From: Syncephalastrum monosporum B8922
Taxonomy: Eukaryota; Mucoromycota; Mucoromycetes; Mucorales; Syncephalastraceae
Direction: 5' to 3'
Assembly (NCBI GenBank): GCA_000697355.1
Contig: JNEN01001206.1
Coordinates: 372,001-436,000, forward strand
DNA: 64,000 nucleotides
Positions 9,671 to 20,842 of this stretch are shown here, piece after piece (within the stretch, counting starts at the first letter, position 1; every line of letters begins with the position of its first letter). Below the pieces are notes generated by a model. That model had not been told where the DNA came from and did no database searches. It saw only the letters and a list, made by a program, of their open reading frames with translations. The position numbers and the translations under genes were made by a program.

Positions 9671-12600
9671 ATGTCAACCAAGGTGGCAGCTCAAGCGCAT
9701 ATGCCGCCGAATATGCCCACCGACCTGGCCTCGCAGAACGAGGAACTCTGGCGTATAGTCGAGAAACAGCGGACGGTCATTCAGAATCTTCAGAATTCAC
9801 TCAGCAAGATGACCGCCGAACGCGATGGTCTGCTCGAGCGGAACCAAGATCTCGAGCAGCAGCAACGGCAGCAGCAGCAAAAGCAACAAAAGCAACAGGA
9901 GGGACAGCATAGCTCTGTACAGAGTGAAGCTCTGGATAGCCCAGCAAGAAGCAACACAATGGGTGGTCTCTCGACTGAATTTCTGGAGGCATCCATGTTT
10001 GGCAGTGTCGGCACGACCAATAATGGCAGCAGTAGTCATGGCAATGGCAAGGATACGACTCCAAACAGCAACCCGAGCCCTGTCCCCCCTCCCCGGTCTC
10101 CCTATCGGCAGAACCAAGGTTCCAACCCTATGCCATCCGCCTCGTCGTCGCCCGTGTCTAATGAAAGCATGAACGGCGGCGGTGCCACCATCATCGAGCC
10201 GAGTCTGCCTGCCACCTACGGCAAGCTCTCTCCCCTGCCCAGTCCTCGCCGTGACCCTCCTCACAACCAAAGCCAACACCAGCACCAGCACCAGCACCAG
10301 CACCAGCACCAGCACCAGCACCAGCATCAAAACACTTACATGCATACGTCCTCAAGCACCACCACGTCCCGTTCAACGCCTCCGCCTGTCAATACAGCAA
10401 GTAAAGAAGGTGACAAGACGCAGAGCTTCCAGGACCTGCTCAGCTTCTCGTTCTCGCCGACTGAGATGGACAAGGACAAGGACAAGAACCAGTTGTTTAG
10501 CAAGTATCAGGATGCGCTTGCCAATGGCAGTAGCCATAAACAGCAGTCGGTGAGTGTCAAGGAAACGACAACTTTACCGCCCCCGCCTGCACGCAAGGCA
10601 GTGACGATCGACACGTTTCCTGTGCCGCCCGCGTCGGTGGACCAACACCAGCGCGACGAGTCACCGTCGCCGGCCCCGACGTTTGGGTATGACGCGATGG
10701 ACGGGTCTTATCGCACGGGACAAGTCTCCTCGGATGAATACACACAAGCGCAACCGAGCCCGCGTCAACCTTATCCGGGACCTTACCAGAATAGAACTCA
10801 AACGCGTGATGAGGCGCAACACTCCCACCCGACTTTCCAAAGCAGTAACCACAATAATCACCCTCAACCGCTTCAATATCCTCCTCCTTCCAATACTCAC
10901 CAACCACAACAGCAGCAGCAGCAACAATACCAACAGTCACCTTCTACGCCACACTTTGAACAGTCAATCTCCCGATACGACTCCACCCCTTCACCGCGGT
11001 CTGCCACTCCTCCCTCTCAACCATCTCAAGACGTCATCCCTCAGGGCGTCGCAAGCGGTCCCATGGCTGGAATTCAGATTGCTGTTCTCAGCTCTAAAAA
11101 CTTTGTAAATGAGAAGATCAACCAGGACATTGTCTGCTTCACACTGTCCGTCCGCAAGACGCCGGACGCCAATCCCCAAGGCCCTCCCGAAGAGCTCTGG
11201 AGAATACAGAAACTCTATTCTGACATTGTCGCGCTCGATACCAAGGTAAGAGAGGAAAGAACGCAAACGGAAGAAAGCCAAAGAGGACGCTTTTGACTTG
11301 TGTGCCTGGAAACTCACGCCTTTGTCTTTTTAACTCTCATAGCTTAAATCTCAGGGCCGCTCTGTGACGAGCAAGCTTGGCCAGATCCCCGACCCCAGCC
11401 TGTTCTCTGGGCAGGCCTCGTCTGAGAACACGGAACAGCGCAATGTGAGTCCGTTTTTCTGTTGTCGATTATCTAAAATGAAAAGTACAGAAAATCTCAT
11501 GTTTATATTTCTTGTGTCACACTTAGGCGGCCATGGAACACTATCTGCGCCAAGCCTTTAGCCTGCACTTGCCAGACATGGCTGATCTCTTCGAGTTCCT
11601 GAGCTCCAATGTCATTGATAAGGCGACCTACAAGGTTTCCAAGTACAAGCAGGGCTATCTGACCAAGCGTGGCAAGAACTTTGGCGGCTGGAAGTCGCGC
11701 TTCTTCATGCTCGACGGACCCGTTCTCAAATACTACGAGAGCGAGGAAGGCCAATTCCTGGGCTCGATCCGTCTCACCGAGGCCCAGATCGTCAAGTCTA
11801 CACCGCCCAAGTCAACCGAAACCTCAAAAGAAGCCCAGATGTACCGCCACGCCTTTATGATTGTCGAGCCCAAGAAATCCGCCCCGGGCGGCTTTGCTCG
11901 CCATGTGCTGTGTGCCGACACAGACGAGGAACGCGACGTCTGGGTCGAGGCCATGAGCCAACACATTGACCCCGAGGCGGCCGCAGCTGCCCGCGAAGAG
12001 CCCAAGCGCCACCACAAGCCCAAGCAGGACGAATCCAAGCCGCAGCAGGCTGACCACGAGCGCAAAGCATTCTGGTCCAAGAAGATGTTCTCGTCCGAAA
12101 AGGGTCACCCTCATCCAGCGAAAGCGCAAGCCCCCGGCGACTGGCGGCCGGACGCCAACGAGCCGCGCGGCGCAAAGCAAGTGTTTGGCGTCCCTCTCGA
12201 AGAAGCCATTGCGGTCTCCAAGTTTTCGGACCAGTACGAGCTGCCTGCGATTGTGTACCGCTGTATTGACTATCTCGAGGCCAAGGACGCGATCCAAGAG
12301 GAGGGTATCTACCGTTTGAGTGGTAGCGCCGTCAAGATTCGTAAGCTCAAAGCACGCTTCAACGACGAGGGCGACGTCGACCTCATGAATGCGGAGGAGC
12401 CCCCGGATATCCACGCCGTGTCCGGCTTGCTCAAGATGTGGTTGCGCGAGTTGCCGGACAATGTGCTCACCCACGATCTGCTCAAGGACTTCTTGGCCGT
12501 GCTGGACTTGCCAGAGCGCCGTGAGCGTGTCAATGAGCTCGGCCGCCTCGTGTCGCTCTTGCCGCTGTGCAACTATACGCTGATGCGCACCTTGTCGGCT

Positions 12601-13197
12601 CACTTGATCCGCGTCGTCCAGAACGCAGGCCTCAACAAGATGACGATGCGCAACGTCGGTATCGTGTTCTCTGCCACTCTTGGCATTCCGACCGGCATCT
12701 TCAGCTTGCTCTTGACCGAGTTTGACTACATCTTTTACACGAGCTGCAATAATGCATCCGCGCCGCAGGAGCAGCCACAACAACAACAGCAGCAGCACCA
12801 ACAACCACTACACTCTGCCACACGAGCGACTGAGGAGCCTCAAGCGCAGCGCGCCAGGGCGCCCTCACCACCCAAGTTCCGCAATAACCGCAACAGCGTC
12901 AGCTATTCACACGGCGCGCCCCAATTCATTGTCGGCCTGGAGCGACACCAGGGCGCAGGCCCGCGCATGGTAGTTGACGAAGAAGACGAGGGAGGCGACG
13001 AATATGGTGTGCACGAGGATTACGTGGTCAGCAGCGACGATGACAGCGGCCATGCTTACCACACCGCCGAAGTGCGCAAGCCCTCTTATCAGACCGCCCA
13101 TCAGACCACGACCTCTGCTGCTGCTCATCACGCCGCCCATACCATGAACCATGTGCAATATCCTACCGTCAACCAGTACACGGCTGGCTACTACTAA
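9671..13197 (+). CDS. PX-PH-RhoGAP protein, Bem3-like
   Basis: Large Rho/Cdc42 GAP with the Bem3 domain order, expected to act in polarity and bud/hypha morphogenesis at membranes. Exons 9671..11245, 11343..11444, 11527..13197, 1115 aa. An N-terminal coiled coil (about 18-70, NEELWRIVEKQRTVIQ then QNLQNSLSKM) runs into poly-Gln. A long disordered Pro/Ser/Gln region with a Gln-His repeat follows. The PX-like segment starts near residue 467 (IQIAVLSSKNFVNEKINQD) and is interrupted by both introns. The PH domain is near 600-705 (QGYLTKRGKNFGGWKSRFF). The RhoGAP is near 778-950, with VFGVPLEEAI, arginine finger GIYRLSGS and MTMRNVGIVFSATLG. The C-terminus is acidic, then His/Ala rich. It lies convergent to the LIN1 gene with about 155 bp between stop codons. 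Confidence 0.92.
10274..10329. repeat. CAGCAC hexanucleotide repeat encoding Gln-His
   Basis: About nine near-perfect tandem CAGCAC units inside the Bem3-like coding sequence, giving a (QH)n run in its disordered region. In-frame hexamers allow length change without frameshift. Confidence 0.9.
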
Positions 13198-13352
13198 ATC
13201 CTCCCGCTCCACCACGCCACATTCTTCCGCTCTTCTTTTTCTTTTTCTTTTTTTCAACGCTTACTCGCTCCACCCTCATGCGTCCATCCTATCCATACTA
13301 CTTTCTGATTGTAATAAAAATTGGTTTCTCATGTTTTGCTTTCGATTTTGCT

Positions 13353-14321
13353 TTAGCTTTCTGCGCCTGCTTGTCGGATATGGCGTGCCATTTGCTCGTA
13401 GGTATCGTCGTAGATGTTGAAATAGCCCATAGCCATCATCTGGTCCGCTAGTCCGGTGATGCGCTCCACCTTGTGTTTTCGATCTGCCTCCTGTTCTGGG
13501 GACAGTGCAGCCGCAGCCACAGCGGCGGCGTCTGGTTTCTTCTTGTTCTTGTTTTTCTTGTCGAGTAGCTTTTGCTTCCACGCCGGCACCTTGGCGCCCC
13601 CGCTCAACTTGGTCAGCGCCTCCCGCACGTTATCGCCTGGCTCGAGGTACTGGATCAGCTCGCGATAAATGTCGGTCTGGGTCTGTGGCATGTCGGCCTG
13701 GCGCTCGGCCTCGCGCAGCTGCTCGGCACGTTCCCGTCGCTCCTGCGCATCATGGGCAGCCTTCATGTCTTTTTTGGTGACGCCTTCGAGCCATCGGTCG
13801 TGGAAGGCCTGCGGGTCTTCTTTGTTGCGGATATAGTTGCCCTGCTGGTCGAAACTGCCTTCTTCAAACTCTTGCCGCATGTTGAACGCGGTCAGTTTCG
13901 GTTCCCGACCCTCGTTGCCCTCTTCGTCGTCGTCCTCGTCGTCCTCGTCTCCCCGCGACTGCATCTCCTGGCCTTCGATATCCGACAGGCCGAGCTTCTT
14001 GCTCTTCTTCTTTGTCGGGGCGGCCGGGGCTTCGTCTGCAAACATGTCAAAGTCTTCCGCGGGTGCTTTTGGTTTTTGTTCCTCTTCGTCATCGTCGTCG
14101 TCGGATTCGCTGTAGATACCGCCGCCTACTTCTTCTTCGTCGCTGAGATCTTCCGTGTTGACGGCGCCGCGTCTTTGCTTTTTCGTCTCGAGCGCATCGG
14201 TGTGATCGATTTCGAAATCGGTTGAGGGTGAGTCGCGTTTTGTGTCGAAGCGCACCCGCTTCTTGGACGATCCCTCGTCAGGATCACCGAACACTGTGTC
14301 TCTTCGTTTGGAGCCGGCCAT
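13353..14321 (-). CDS. LIN1: Lin1/CD2BP2-like U5 snRNP-associated protein lacking the GYF domain
   Basis: Family members associate with the U5 snRNP (U5-52K in human). Single exon, 322 aa, ATG at 14321 (MAGSKRRDTVFGDPDEG). Recognisable features: KKRVRFD near the start, long acidic runs (SESDDDDDEEE, DEDDEDDDEEGNEG), then the family signature LTAFNMRQEFEEGSFDQQGN with a following WLEGVTKKD. A charged helix and the middle domain follow (IYRELIQYLEPGDNVREALT, GLADQMMAMGYFNIYDDTYE). The protein stops at RQAGAES, where human and yeast homologues continue into a C-terminal GYF domain. No splice donor or downstream GYF-like frame is visible, so the domain seems absent. A short promoter separates it from the next gene. 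Confidence 0.85.
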   Translation of the reverse strand: MAGSKRRDTVFGDPDEGSSKKRVRFDTKRDSPSTDFEIDHTDALETKKQRRGAVNTEDLSDEEEVGGGIYSESDDDDDEEEQKPKAPAEDFDMFADEAPAAPTKKKSKKLGLSDIEGQEMQSRGDEDDEDDDEEGNEGREPKLTAFNMRQEFEEGSFDQQGNYIRNKEDPQAFHDRWLEGVTKKDMKAAHDAQERRERAEQLREAERQADMPQTQTDIYRELIQYLEPGDNVREALTKLSGGAKVPAWKQKLLDKKNKNKKKPDAAAVAAAALSPEQEADRKHKVERITGLADQMMAMGYFNIYDDTYEQMARHIRQAGAES

Positions 14322-14930
14322 TGTAATAAAAAGGACGAATAGGCGAGCCAAAGACGCCTGCGTATCATGGGCGGCGTTTAAAGCATAAAAGCCGAGTGAT
14401 ACGCCTTTGCCTATTTCACTCAGCAATTTCCATCCTCCATGTAAAATACTACAGGATTTTCTTTGGTTCTTCTGTAGCAATAATCCTGGCTTTCTTTTGT
14501 TCATCTAGATAATGCCGCCATAGCCAAGGACCGCAATGGGAAAGATGGGGACTGTTACCGTGAATTGGATTGAAAAAAGTCAGGATATAGGGATTTAAGC
14601 GGTAGAGCGAGGTAGGGGTGGCTACGCCGCACTACATGCTGACAAATGAACACAGACAATATTCACCCTTTTGTTGTACCCCAAACAGTTTCATGATCAG
14701 TCAAGGATACGAAAGGCGTATGTGTTCCTATGCAGAAGAAGAAGCGCAAAGGGCAAAAAAGAGAAAAACGAAAGAGGCCTGGAACCCATTCGACTCTCTG
14801 TGACTGGACTTTGGGATCACTCCTGACCACACCAGTGTGCTATCTGGAGGCATCTCTTTCTCTCACCCTCCTGTTCTATCTCTCTATCTCTATCTCTATC
14901 TCCATCACCTTTTGCTACTTACTAGCAGCC
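14322..14930. other. Intergenic divergent promoter region
   Basis: Lies between the divergent LIN1 homologue and the unknown gene starting at 14931. The last 60 bases hold TCTATC/TCTC pyrimidine repeats (14867-14905) in a leader position. No supported gene. Confidence 0.5.
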
Positions 14931-15341
14931 ATGGACTTACAGTCATCCTGGCGTAGAGGCCACTATCTGTTCGACGTCCATAGCTATCAGCCAACAGTGG
15001 ATTGCCAAGAAGAGACACCGAAATGCGACAGGGATCATGGGCTCATTCACCACACGCTACAGAGTGAAGCACTGGAGGGGCTAACACAGGACTACCTCTC
15101 ACCGCATGAACACAAGGTGTACGGTGGAAAGGAGTTTGATGTGTTTTCAGAGAATAAGACGTACACTCGGACGCCCCACTACAGCGATCCTTTTTCCTTG
15201 CGCGAGGGCCTCTTTCTTCGCTACAACCATATTTATAACAATCACAAGCGGCCAAGAGATCCTATCCACAGTGACCACACGAAACGACAGCGCACGCTTT
15301 CGCCCCATTCCTCGAGCGCTTCTACGCCTTCTTGCTCATGA
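14931..15341 (+). CDS. Small unknown protein with NLS-like C-terminus
   Basis: Not recognised. Single uninterrupted frame, 136 aa, starting MDLQSSWRRGHYLFDVHSYQ after a pyrimidine-rich leader. It is His/Tyr rich; the middle reads SPHEHKVYGGKEFDVFSENK and SLREGLFLRYNHIY. The C-terminus is basic and Ser-rich (HKRPRDPIHSDHTKRQRTL) and looks like a bipartite nuclear signal. No membrane segment and no Cys pattern. The leader, composition and absence of introns make it plausible as a real gene, but there is no family evidence. Confidence 0.5.
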   Translation: MDLQSSWRRGHYLFDVHSYQPTVDCQEETPKCDRDHGLIHHTLQSEALEGLTQDYLSPHEHKVYGGKEFDVFSENKTYTRTPHYSDPFSLREGLFLRYNHIYNNHKRPRDPIHSDHTKRQRTLSPHSSSASTPSCS

Positions 15342-15764
15342 TACCCTATCTCTCTCTCTCTCTTTTTCTCTTTCTCTCTGTGTGTGTACCCTCTCTGTAA
15401 TAGACTCGCACCGTTGCATCCTTTTGATAAATACGCACATTCCATATATCTGCTTTGCTTTTTTGTTTCGCTTGCAAGCCCTTGGGCCGATTGCACCTCT
15501 CGATAGAGAACTCCTGAACAATCATGGCCATTCCAAAATTGACCATTAAATAAAAACAGGAATGAAACGAACATGACGATACCAATAATATTAAGGGAGT
15601 ACACACTGTACATATACACAGATACAGACACAGACACAGACACACATGACTGACTTTGAAAGACGCAAACATTTCGATACTGCAGCTGTTTGCCTTCCCT
15701 TTTTTTTATTTCTTTTCTTGTTTCTCATTGCTTTCCGAACCAATCCAACTCCATTCGCTTGACA
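15342..15764. repeat. Intergenic with TC and ACAGAC simple repeats
   Basis: Right after the stop is a (TC)n/(TTTCTC)n tract (15345-15380), and around 15612-15646 a CAGACA/GATACAGACACAGACAC repeat. Otherwise 3' flank and promoter of the WW gene; no other gene seen. Confidence 0.6.
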
Positions 15765-17194
15765 ATGCATCGCTCACGTGGTTATTCGCCTGATCGACGC
15801 TACCGTCAATCCTACCGCAACTCGCATTCGCCCCTTTCCAGTCGACGATATGGGGACCGAGACAGACGGCCTTATTCGACAGCAACGACAGGAAAAAGAG
15901 TCAATCGGCCGTTGTCATCCACAAGGTTTGCGTCCATCCGGCTTCTTTAGGAGAAGGAGAAGGAGAAGAGAAGGAAAGAAGCACGAGAACGAGAGTGAGA
16001 AAGAGAGCGTTCTTTCGATACCCGATTTCTTCTCTTTCTTTCTTTCTTTCTCTTGTCTCTCCTCGCCTAGGTCTCGTTTTGCATTGCTGACGCCTCGTTC
16101 CTCGGTCCTCCATTTTCACTTGCAGCACCACCGCACACACTCACCGCCATGCCACCAAACGGGCCCGGACCCTACCAGACGAGGATCCGCCGAAAAGACA
16201 GGAATCGCGGCCCACAAATAAGCCATCGCCCGGTCTAGATAACCGGTCAAGCTCCAGACACGGAGGGCCTAATCCGACGGATGATTCCTCTACCACAGGT
16301 TCGACGTGTGACAAGGAGGAGGCATCTATGGATATGGTGAGGGATGTACATTCCTCCTCTTCACCCTCTTCGCCTTCGTCCTCATCCACACCGGCCCCAC
16401 CCGAACCCGTCGTCGAGGTCTTTAAAGAAACTGTCATTGCTCTCGAGGCTGACGAGGAGGAAGAACGCGCCATGTCCGACATGCTCCCGCCCAATGACTA
16501 TCCCCTATTACCCCTTGTCGAGAAAGATGGACGCCCAATGGAAACCAAAACGGGTCAGAGCCGCGGCACCACCTACACTACCTCCTCGTTCTCCTCCTCC
16601 CCGGCCACCTCCAACAGTAGCGAAAAAAAGAGGGCGCCCATCGATATGGAAACGGAGAGCAGAGAAGATCATCATGCAGATGAAAAGGGCGAAGGAAAGA
16701 AAATGAAGGATGATTTACCACACCCATGGCGAGAGACCCTGTCCAGCAAAGGTAAAATCTATTACTTTAATCCTCAAACGGGTGCTGCTGTCTGGGACCG
16801 TCCATCACCATCATCGTCGTCATCGTCGTCGTCATTATCATCAGCATCTGCCTCTGCTGCTACAGATAACACTTTCAACCCAGAAAGCCACAAGCGAAAG
16901 CTATCTTCACCGACACCCCCCAAACCATCCACAAGCGCCCGCGCCCGGCAAGAGGAGAAGCGCTTGTCTGCTGATCATCACTATACTTATCACCATGGAC
17001 ACCACGACCATCACTACTACTATCACCACGATGATCGGTACAGACGGTCTGACTATCCGCCTGTGCGCTACCGATATCCGCTCCCCCCGCCCCGCCCCGC
17101 CCTGCCTATCGACTACAGACGCCCTTCTGCTCGAGATATCCTTTCTTCTTCCAGCCATCGAGACCGCCTCTCGGGCGGCAACCGCCGACGATGA
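15765..17194 (+). CDS. WW-domain protein with RS-like N-terminus and His-rich C-terminus
   Basis: Exons 15765..15925 and 16126..17194, 409 aa. Exon 1 encodes an Arg/Ser/Tyr-rich head (MHRSRGYSPDRRYRQSYRNS) of the type seen in splicing proteins. One WW domain lies near 195-225: LPHPWRETLSSKGKIYYFNP followed by TGAAVWDRP, with both tryptophans and the aromatic pair present. The rest is Ser/Pro/Glu rich, with poly-Ser from TCA/TCG runs, a block YTYHHGHHDHHYYYHHDD and an Arg-rich tail ending GGNRRR. WW domains bind Pro-rich ligands; the RS/WW combination suggests a pre-mRNA processing role, which is inference. The donor is GTTTGC, a weak 5' site, but it keeps frame with TTGCAG at 16125. Confidence 0.7.
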
Positions 17195-17704
17195 TTACCT
17201 GAATAAATATACGACACGCTTACCCTATCGCAAATGATGGAGAAGAAGAATTCGGTATGCATATGCATATGTATGCACAAGGACACCCACATGCCTGGAG
17301 TTTGTGCAGGAAAATTGTCACGTCTCGATCATGCAATGAGACAGAACAGAGCTGCCATCTCATTTTCTTTTATTTTCGGTATCCCAGTCGAAGGATGCGT
17401 AAAGAAAAAAAAAAAGAGATCTATTTAACAAGAAAAAGGTCCTAGTCAGCACAGCTGGTACAGAGATTGACGAATGCGGAGCGTGGAGGCAAAGACAGTA
17501 GGGAGAAAAAAAAAAGGTAGAAGAAAGCATGCCAAGGAAAAAGATAATGAAGAAAAATAAATAAGAAAAATAAATAAAAGAAAAACGAAATATGGATACG
17601 TAGAAAGATAGGGCCATAAAGAAGGACGTGAGAATAGGATGGTGCGAGTAGCCGGCAAGCACCATGGACTTCAAGGAAAAAGAGACGTTGTCAGAATGTG
17701 TGCT
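17195..17704. other. Convergent 3' flanks (WW gene and ERG6)
   Basis: About 510 bp between converging stop codons, rich in A runs and AATAAA-like strings (17556-17580), consistent with polyadenylation signals for both genes. No gene supported. Confidence 0.5.
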
Positions 17705-19256
17705 TTAATCAGTGGCATCCAGGGGCTTCTCGACGACAAACAGGTACATGGGAGTAAAGATTCCCATCTCTCCACCCTCGACGAGCATTTCAGCAGCGCT
17801 GTTCAGGAGCTGCGAGGTCTCCAGAACGCCAGGCGGTACGAGACCGAACTTGTTGAGGAACGTCAACAGGCTGTTGGTGTAGAAACGACCCCAGGGTGAC
17901 CGAAGCAAACCACGCATACCCTCCGGCTTCTTGAGTGTGTCATACCACGGCTCGGTTGCCTCATCCACAGGTGCGACATCCCCTTCCTCCAGTACCTTGA
18001 AACCCACGGATTTTGCCGCCTCGAGACACTGCCGGGTTGAGTAAAGCTTGGAAATGGAGTTGCCCTCCTCAATGCCATGGATCACGCGTCGCTGCGAGAC
18101 GTCATTCTCGTCATACGCCTCGGTGGTGCACCACTCATAGCAGGCAAAACGGCCTCCAGGCTTAAGCACGCGATAGATCTCGCCATAGACCATCTCGAGG
18201 CGAGGGGCATGGACGGTGGCCTCGACCGAGAACACGGCATCAAACGTCTTGTCCGCGATCGGCATTTTTGTAAAATCACCCTTGATGAAGTCCGTGTACG
18301 GGGTCAAGCCATACTTGACCGCGTACGCAAAGCAACGTTCTATCTGATACGCATTGTTGTTGATGCCCGTGACATGAGCATATCCAGACGACTTGACGAC
18401 CTCCCGAAGTGGACCGCCTAACATAAACAATCGATTGGATTTAGCCTTTTTCGATCCCCCAAAATGCTCAGCTCTTTGCGCCCCCCTCTCCATCCCAACC
18501 TCCCCCCCTTTTTTTTTCTCAGGTTCGACTGACGCAATGCGCGTCGACGCGTACATACGCCGAGAGAGACAGCGCATGGACCCCTCTTCCCACAGGATCA
18601 ACCCCAACAATCAACTTGGAACTTACCAACACCACAGCCGACATCCTGAAAGCAAGGGTAAAAGGTAGAAAGATATAAGGAGGCTGTACATCTCGGGTAT
18701 GTGAAGGTCGTCGGCTTACCAAGACCCGCTGTCCCTTTTTAAGGCCAAGTTTCAAAGCAAGGAAGGCTTCGTGCCGCTTGATGTTTTCCTCAAAAGTATC
18801 ACCTGGATGTGCACAACGAGTGCGACGTCAGTCAGCGCCCCAAAAAAGAAAACAAAACCCACACAGCACTTATACACTTACCTTTGTAGAGCTTGGCAAA
18901 GTGGAACGACTGGCCCCAGCCTTCACACATGAGCAACAGTTCAGTGAGTATAAGATGAGAAAACCCAAAGGGCAATATGTACCGTATTCGTAAAAATCAG
19001 TGACAAGGTCATAAAAAGCGTTTGTCATGTTTTGAGCCTGCTCGCGACGACCCTCGACGGACTCTTCGTTATTCGCGCGTTCGTGCTCCTTCTTGTCCGC
19101 CCAGTTGCTATAGTAGCGCTGGGCGGCCTGGCCGTTCAGCTTACGGTCCTTTTGGGTCACCTTCTTGAAAAAGCCATCTTCTTCCAGGTGCAGATTACCG
19201 TGGAGTTTCCGCATTAACTGGACCTCCTCCGAGTTAGCATTCACAGTCAAAGACAT
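17705..19256 (-). CDS. ERG6: Sterol 24-C-methyltransferase
   Basis: Transfers a methyl group from S-adenosylmethionine to C-24 of a sterol side chain (zymosterol in yeast) in ergosterol synthesis, at ER/lipid droplets. Exons complement(18983..19256, 18882..18920, 18720..18802, 18627..18645, 17705..18417), 375 aa. Family blocks: [20 protein letters not shown], the SAM motif LDVGCGVGGPLREVV, VTGINNNAYQIERC, DFTKMPIADKTFDAVFSVEA and LKPGGRFACYEW. The SAM glycine motif is split by a 19-nt exon coding DVGCGVG. The third intron (18418..18626) is unusually long, at 209 nt. Full length for the family with nothing missing. Divergent from the RidA gene across about 1.6 kb. Confidence 0.96.
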
Positions 19257-20842
19257 GACGATATCGATTGAGAAAATGAAAAAATAAAGTGAAGAAAGTG
19301 GATGAAGAAGAAAAAAAAGGTGACCAAAGTCGCCCAAGGGCAATGTCGCTTTTATGGACCGAGTTAGGACGGAAAATCGTTTTAGTCTGATTTACTGAAC
19401 CAGGGATTTGATCTCATCCCCGGGGTCGATCCCAACACATTTGAACTGCTTTTCTTGGTTTGTCTGTGGGTGCGTGCGCTTATATTTTTCAATGGCCGCA
19501 CAAAAGGCGCGACGGGAAAAAATGCAACCTGGAAATCCTACACACGCACTTTTCTATGTACAACAAGCGAAAATTAACTTTTCGAGAAGGCATCATTCTA
19601 CCGGTTTTAGTAATTTACGTCTCTCAACTGATCCGTAGAGGCACAAAAAAATGGCGTGCGACTGTCTGTGTCTGCGTGGCTAACAGAGTGTCCGAAACTA
19701 GTGCGTGCTGCCTTTTTGGACTCAAGCCAAAATCTGATTAGAGAAATTTAGCAGCTAATCGGCGTTGCTGTCCTGGAGACCGACAGAAGAAACAACGTTT
19801 TTGACTCGGACCGCAGCAAAAACAAGCATGCTCCACTGTATTATTATTACCCCGATTCTCAGCGGTACTTTCCGCAAAGCGAGAATCGCCGTGCCTTTGT
19901 ATGGCTGACTAAGGAGGCTATGTCCTATTGCGCTGATATTCCCCGGGCTACGTTTAGCCAGGTAAGACAGAATGGACTGAATCATGAACCCCTATTTCTT
20001 CTTGCTTATCTGAGCAAAGGAAGAACGATGTATCGTGTAATAAAAATGTCCAATGATACGTACACGGCAAACGGTAGATTCAAGGAAAATGCCGTGGTTC
20101 AAACTTTCTTTCAGACGATCCAAAACGAGCCATACGCATGATAGAATAACATCCGCGGGGAAAATAGGCGCGCTCCTTTTTCCTTCAAGTGGCGCCAACG
20201 ACTTTTTCACACCACGCCTACACATGTGGGACAGTTTCTATGAGAAAACCGTAAAGACCTGAAGAACTGCATCGTTTGCCACCGAACAATCGCAGCTTAC
20301 TGTGATACATGAGGATAGTCAATGTGACGCGTTCAGGGTTCACAAACTTGTTTAGGTGAGCAATATGATAAGGTTTCGAAAAGGGCCGTTTGTGCCCTAT
20401 TTGCCGGCCGAGCATTCGTCCGCGACAGTTCCCGCGTGCTTAGGTGCACATAATCCCATATAAAGAGGACGAGTGTTGTCCGCTTCAGCGAAACGGAAGA
20501 GGTCTCAAATTTAGCCGAGACCTCGGTATAATTTAACCCTTCTCATTTTACTTGCGGAACGGTCTTTTGACTTCTTTTCTTTGAAAAGATAGAAAAATAG
20601 AATACTTTCTTCTCCCCTGGATGGCGTAGTACATTGGCCAGACCTGCGCTGGATGGCCAGCACTAGATATTTAGTCCCTAGAGACCCACGCTAGATAGCT
20701 CGATGACCTCATTGAATGGCCGATCCCCTTCGCACTAAATAGCAAATAATAGTGGGACATCGGAGTGAATCGGCATCAGAGATTTTGATGCCGGGCAAGG
20801 ACCGATGAAGCGGTCATCGCATCTTTTTTTATAAGAATAAAA
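19257..20842. other. 1.6-kb intergenic region with one exon-like segment
   Basis: Promoter space between divergent ERG6 and the RidA gene. It holds an exon-like open segment (19751-19961, listed separately) and a possible small membrane ORF starting at 19556. From 20580 to 20830 short similar phrases recur (GGATGGC, TAGATGGC, TGAATGGCC, each with nearby AGATAG or AGAC strings), suggesting weak degenerate repeats. No RNA gene seen. Confidence 0.4.
19751..19961 (+). other. Exon-like open segment of unknown gene
   Basis: After an AATTTAG acceptor a frame stays open to a good donor (CAG then GTAAGACAG): it includes NKHAPLYYYYPDSQRYFP and AFVWLTKEAMSYCADIPRAT. Amino-acid content looks like real protein and not random translation. 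A downstream acceptor TTTCTTTCAG at 20117 would join it to a short tail ending in a stop (EPYA). Upstream, an ATG at 19556 opens a hydrophobic stretch (FREGIILPVLVIYVSQLI) that could be a membrane anchor, but I could not find a donor that keeps frame with certainty. Could be a small membrane-protein gene or a relic. Confidence 0.3.

Noticed and set aside
11824..12804. 326-codon minus-strand frame opposite the PX-PH-RhoGAP gene
   Set aside because: Shadow of the conserved PH and RhoGAP coding sequence; no independent features.
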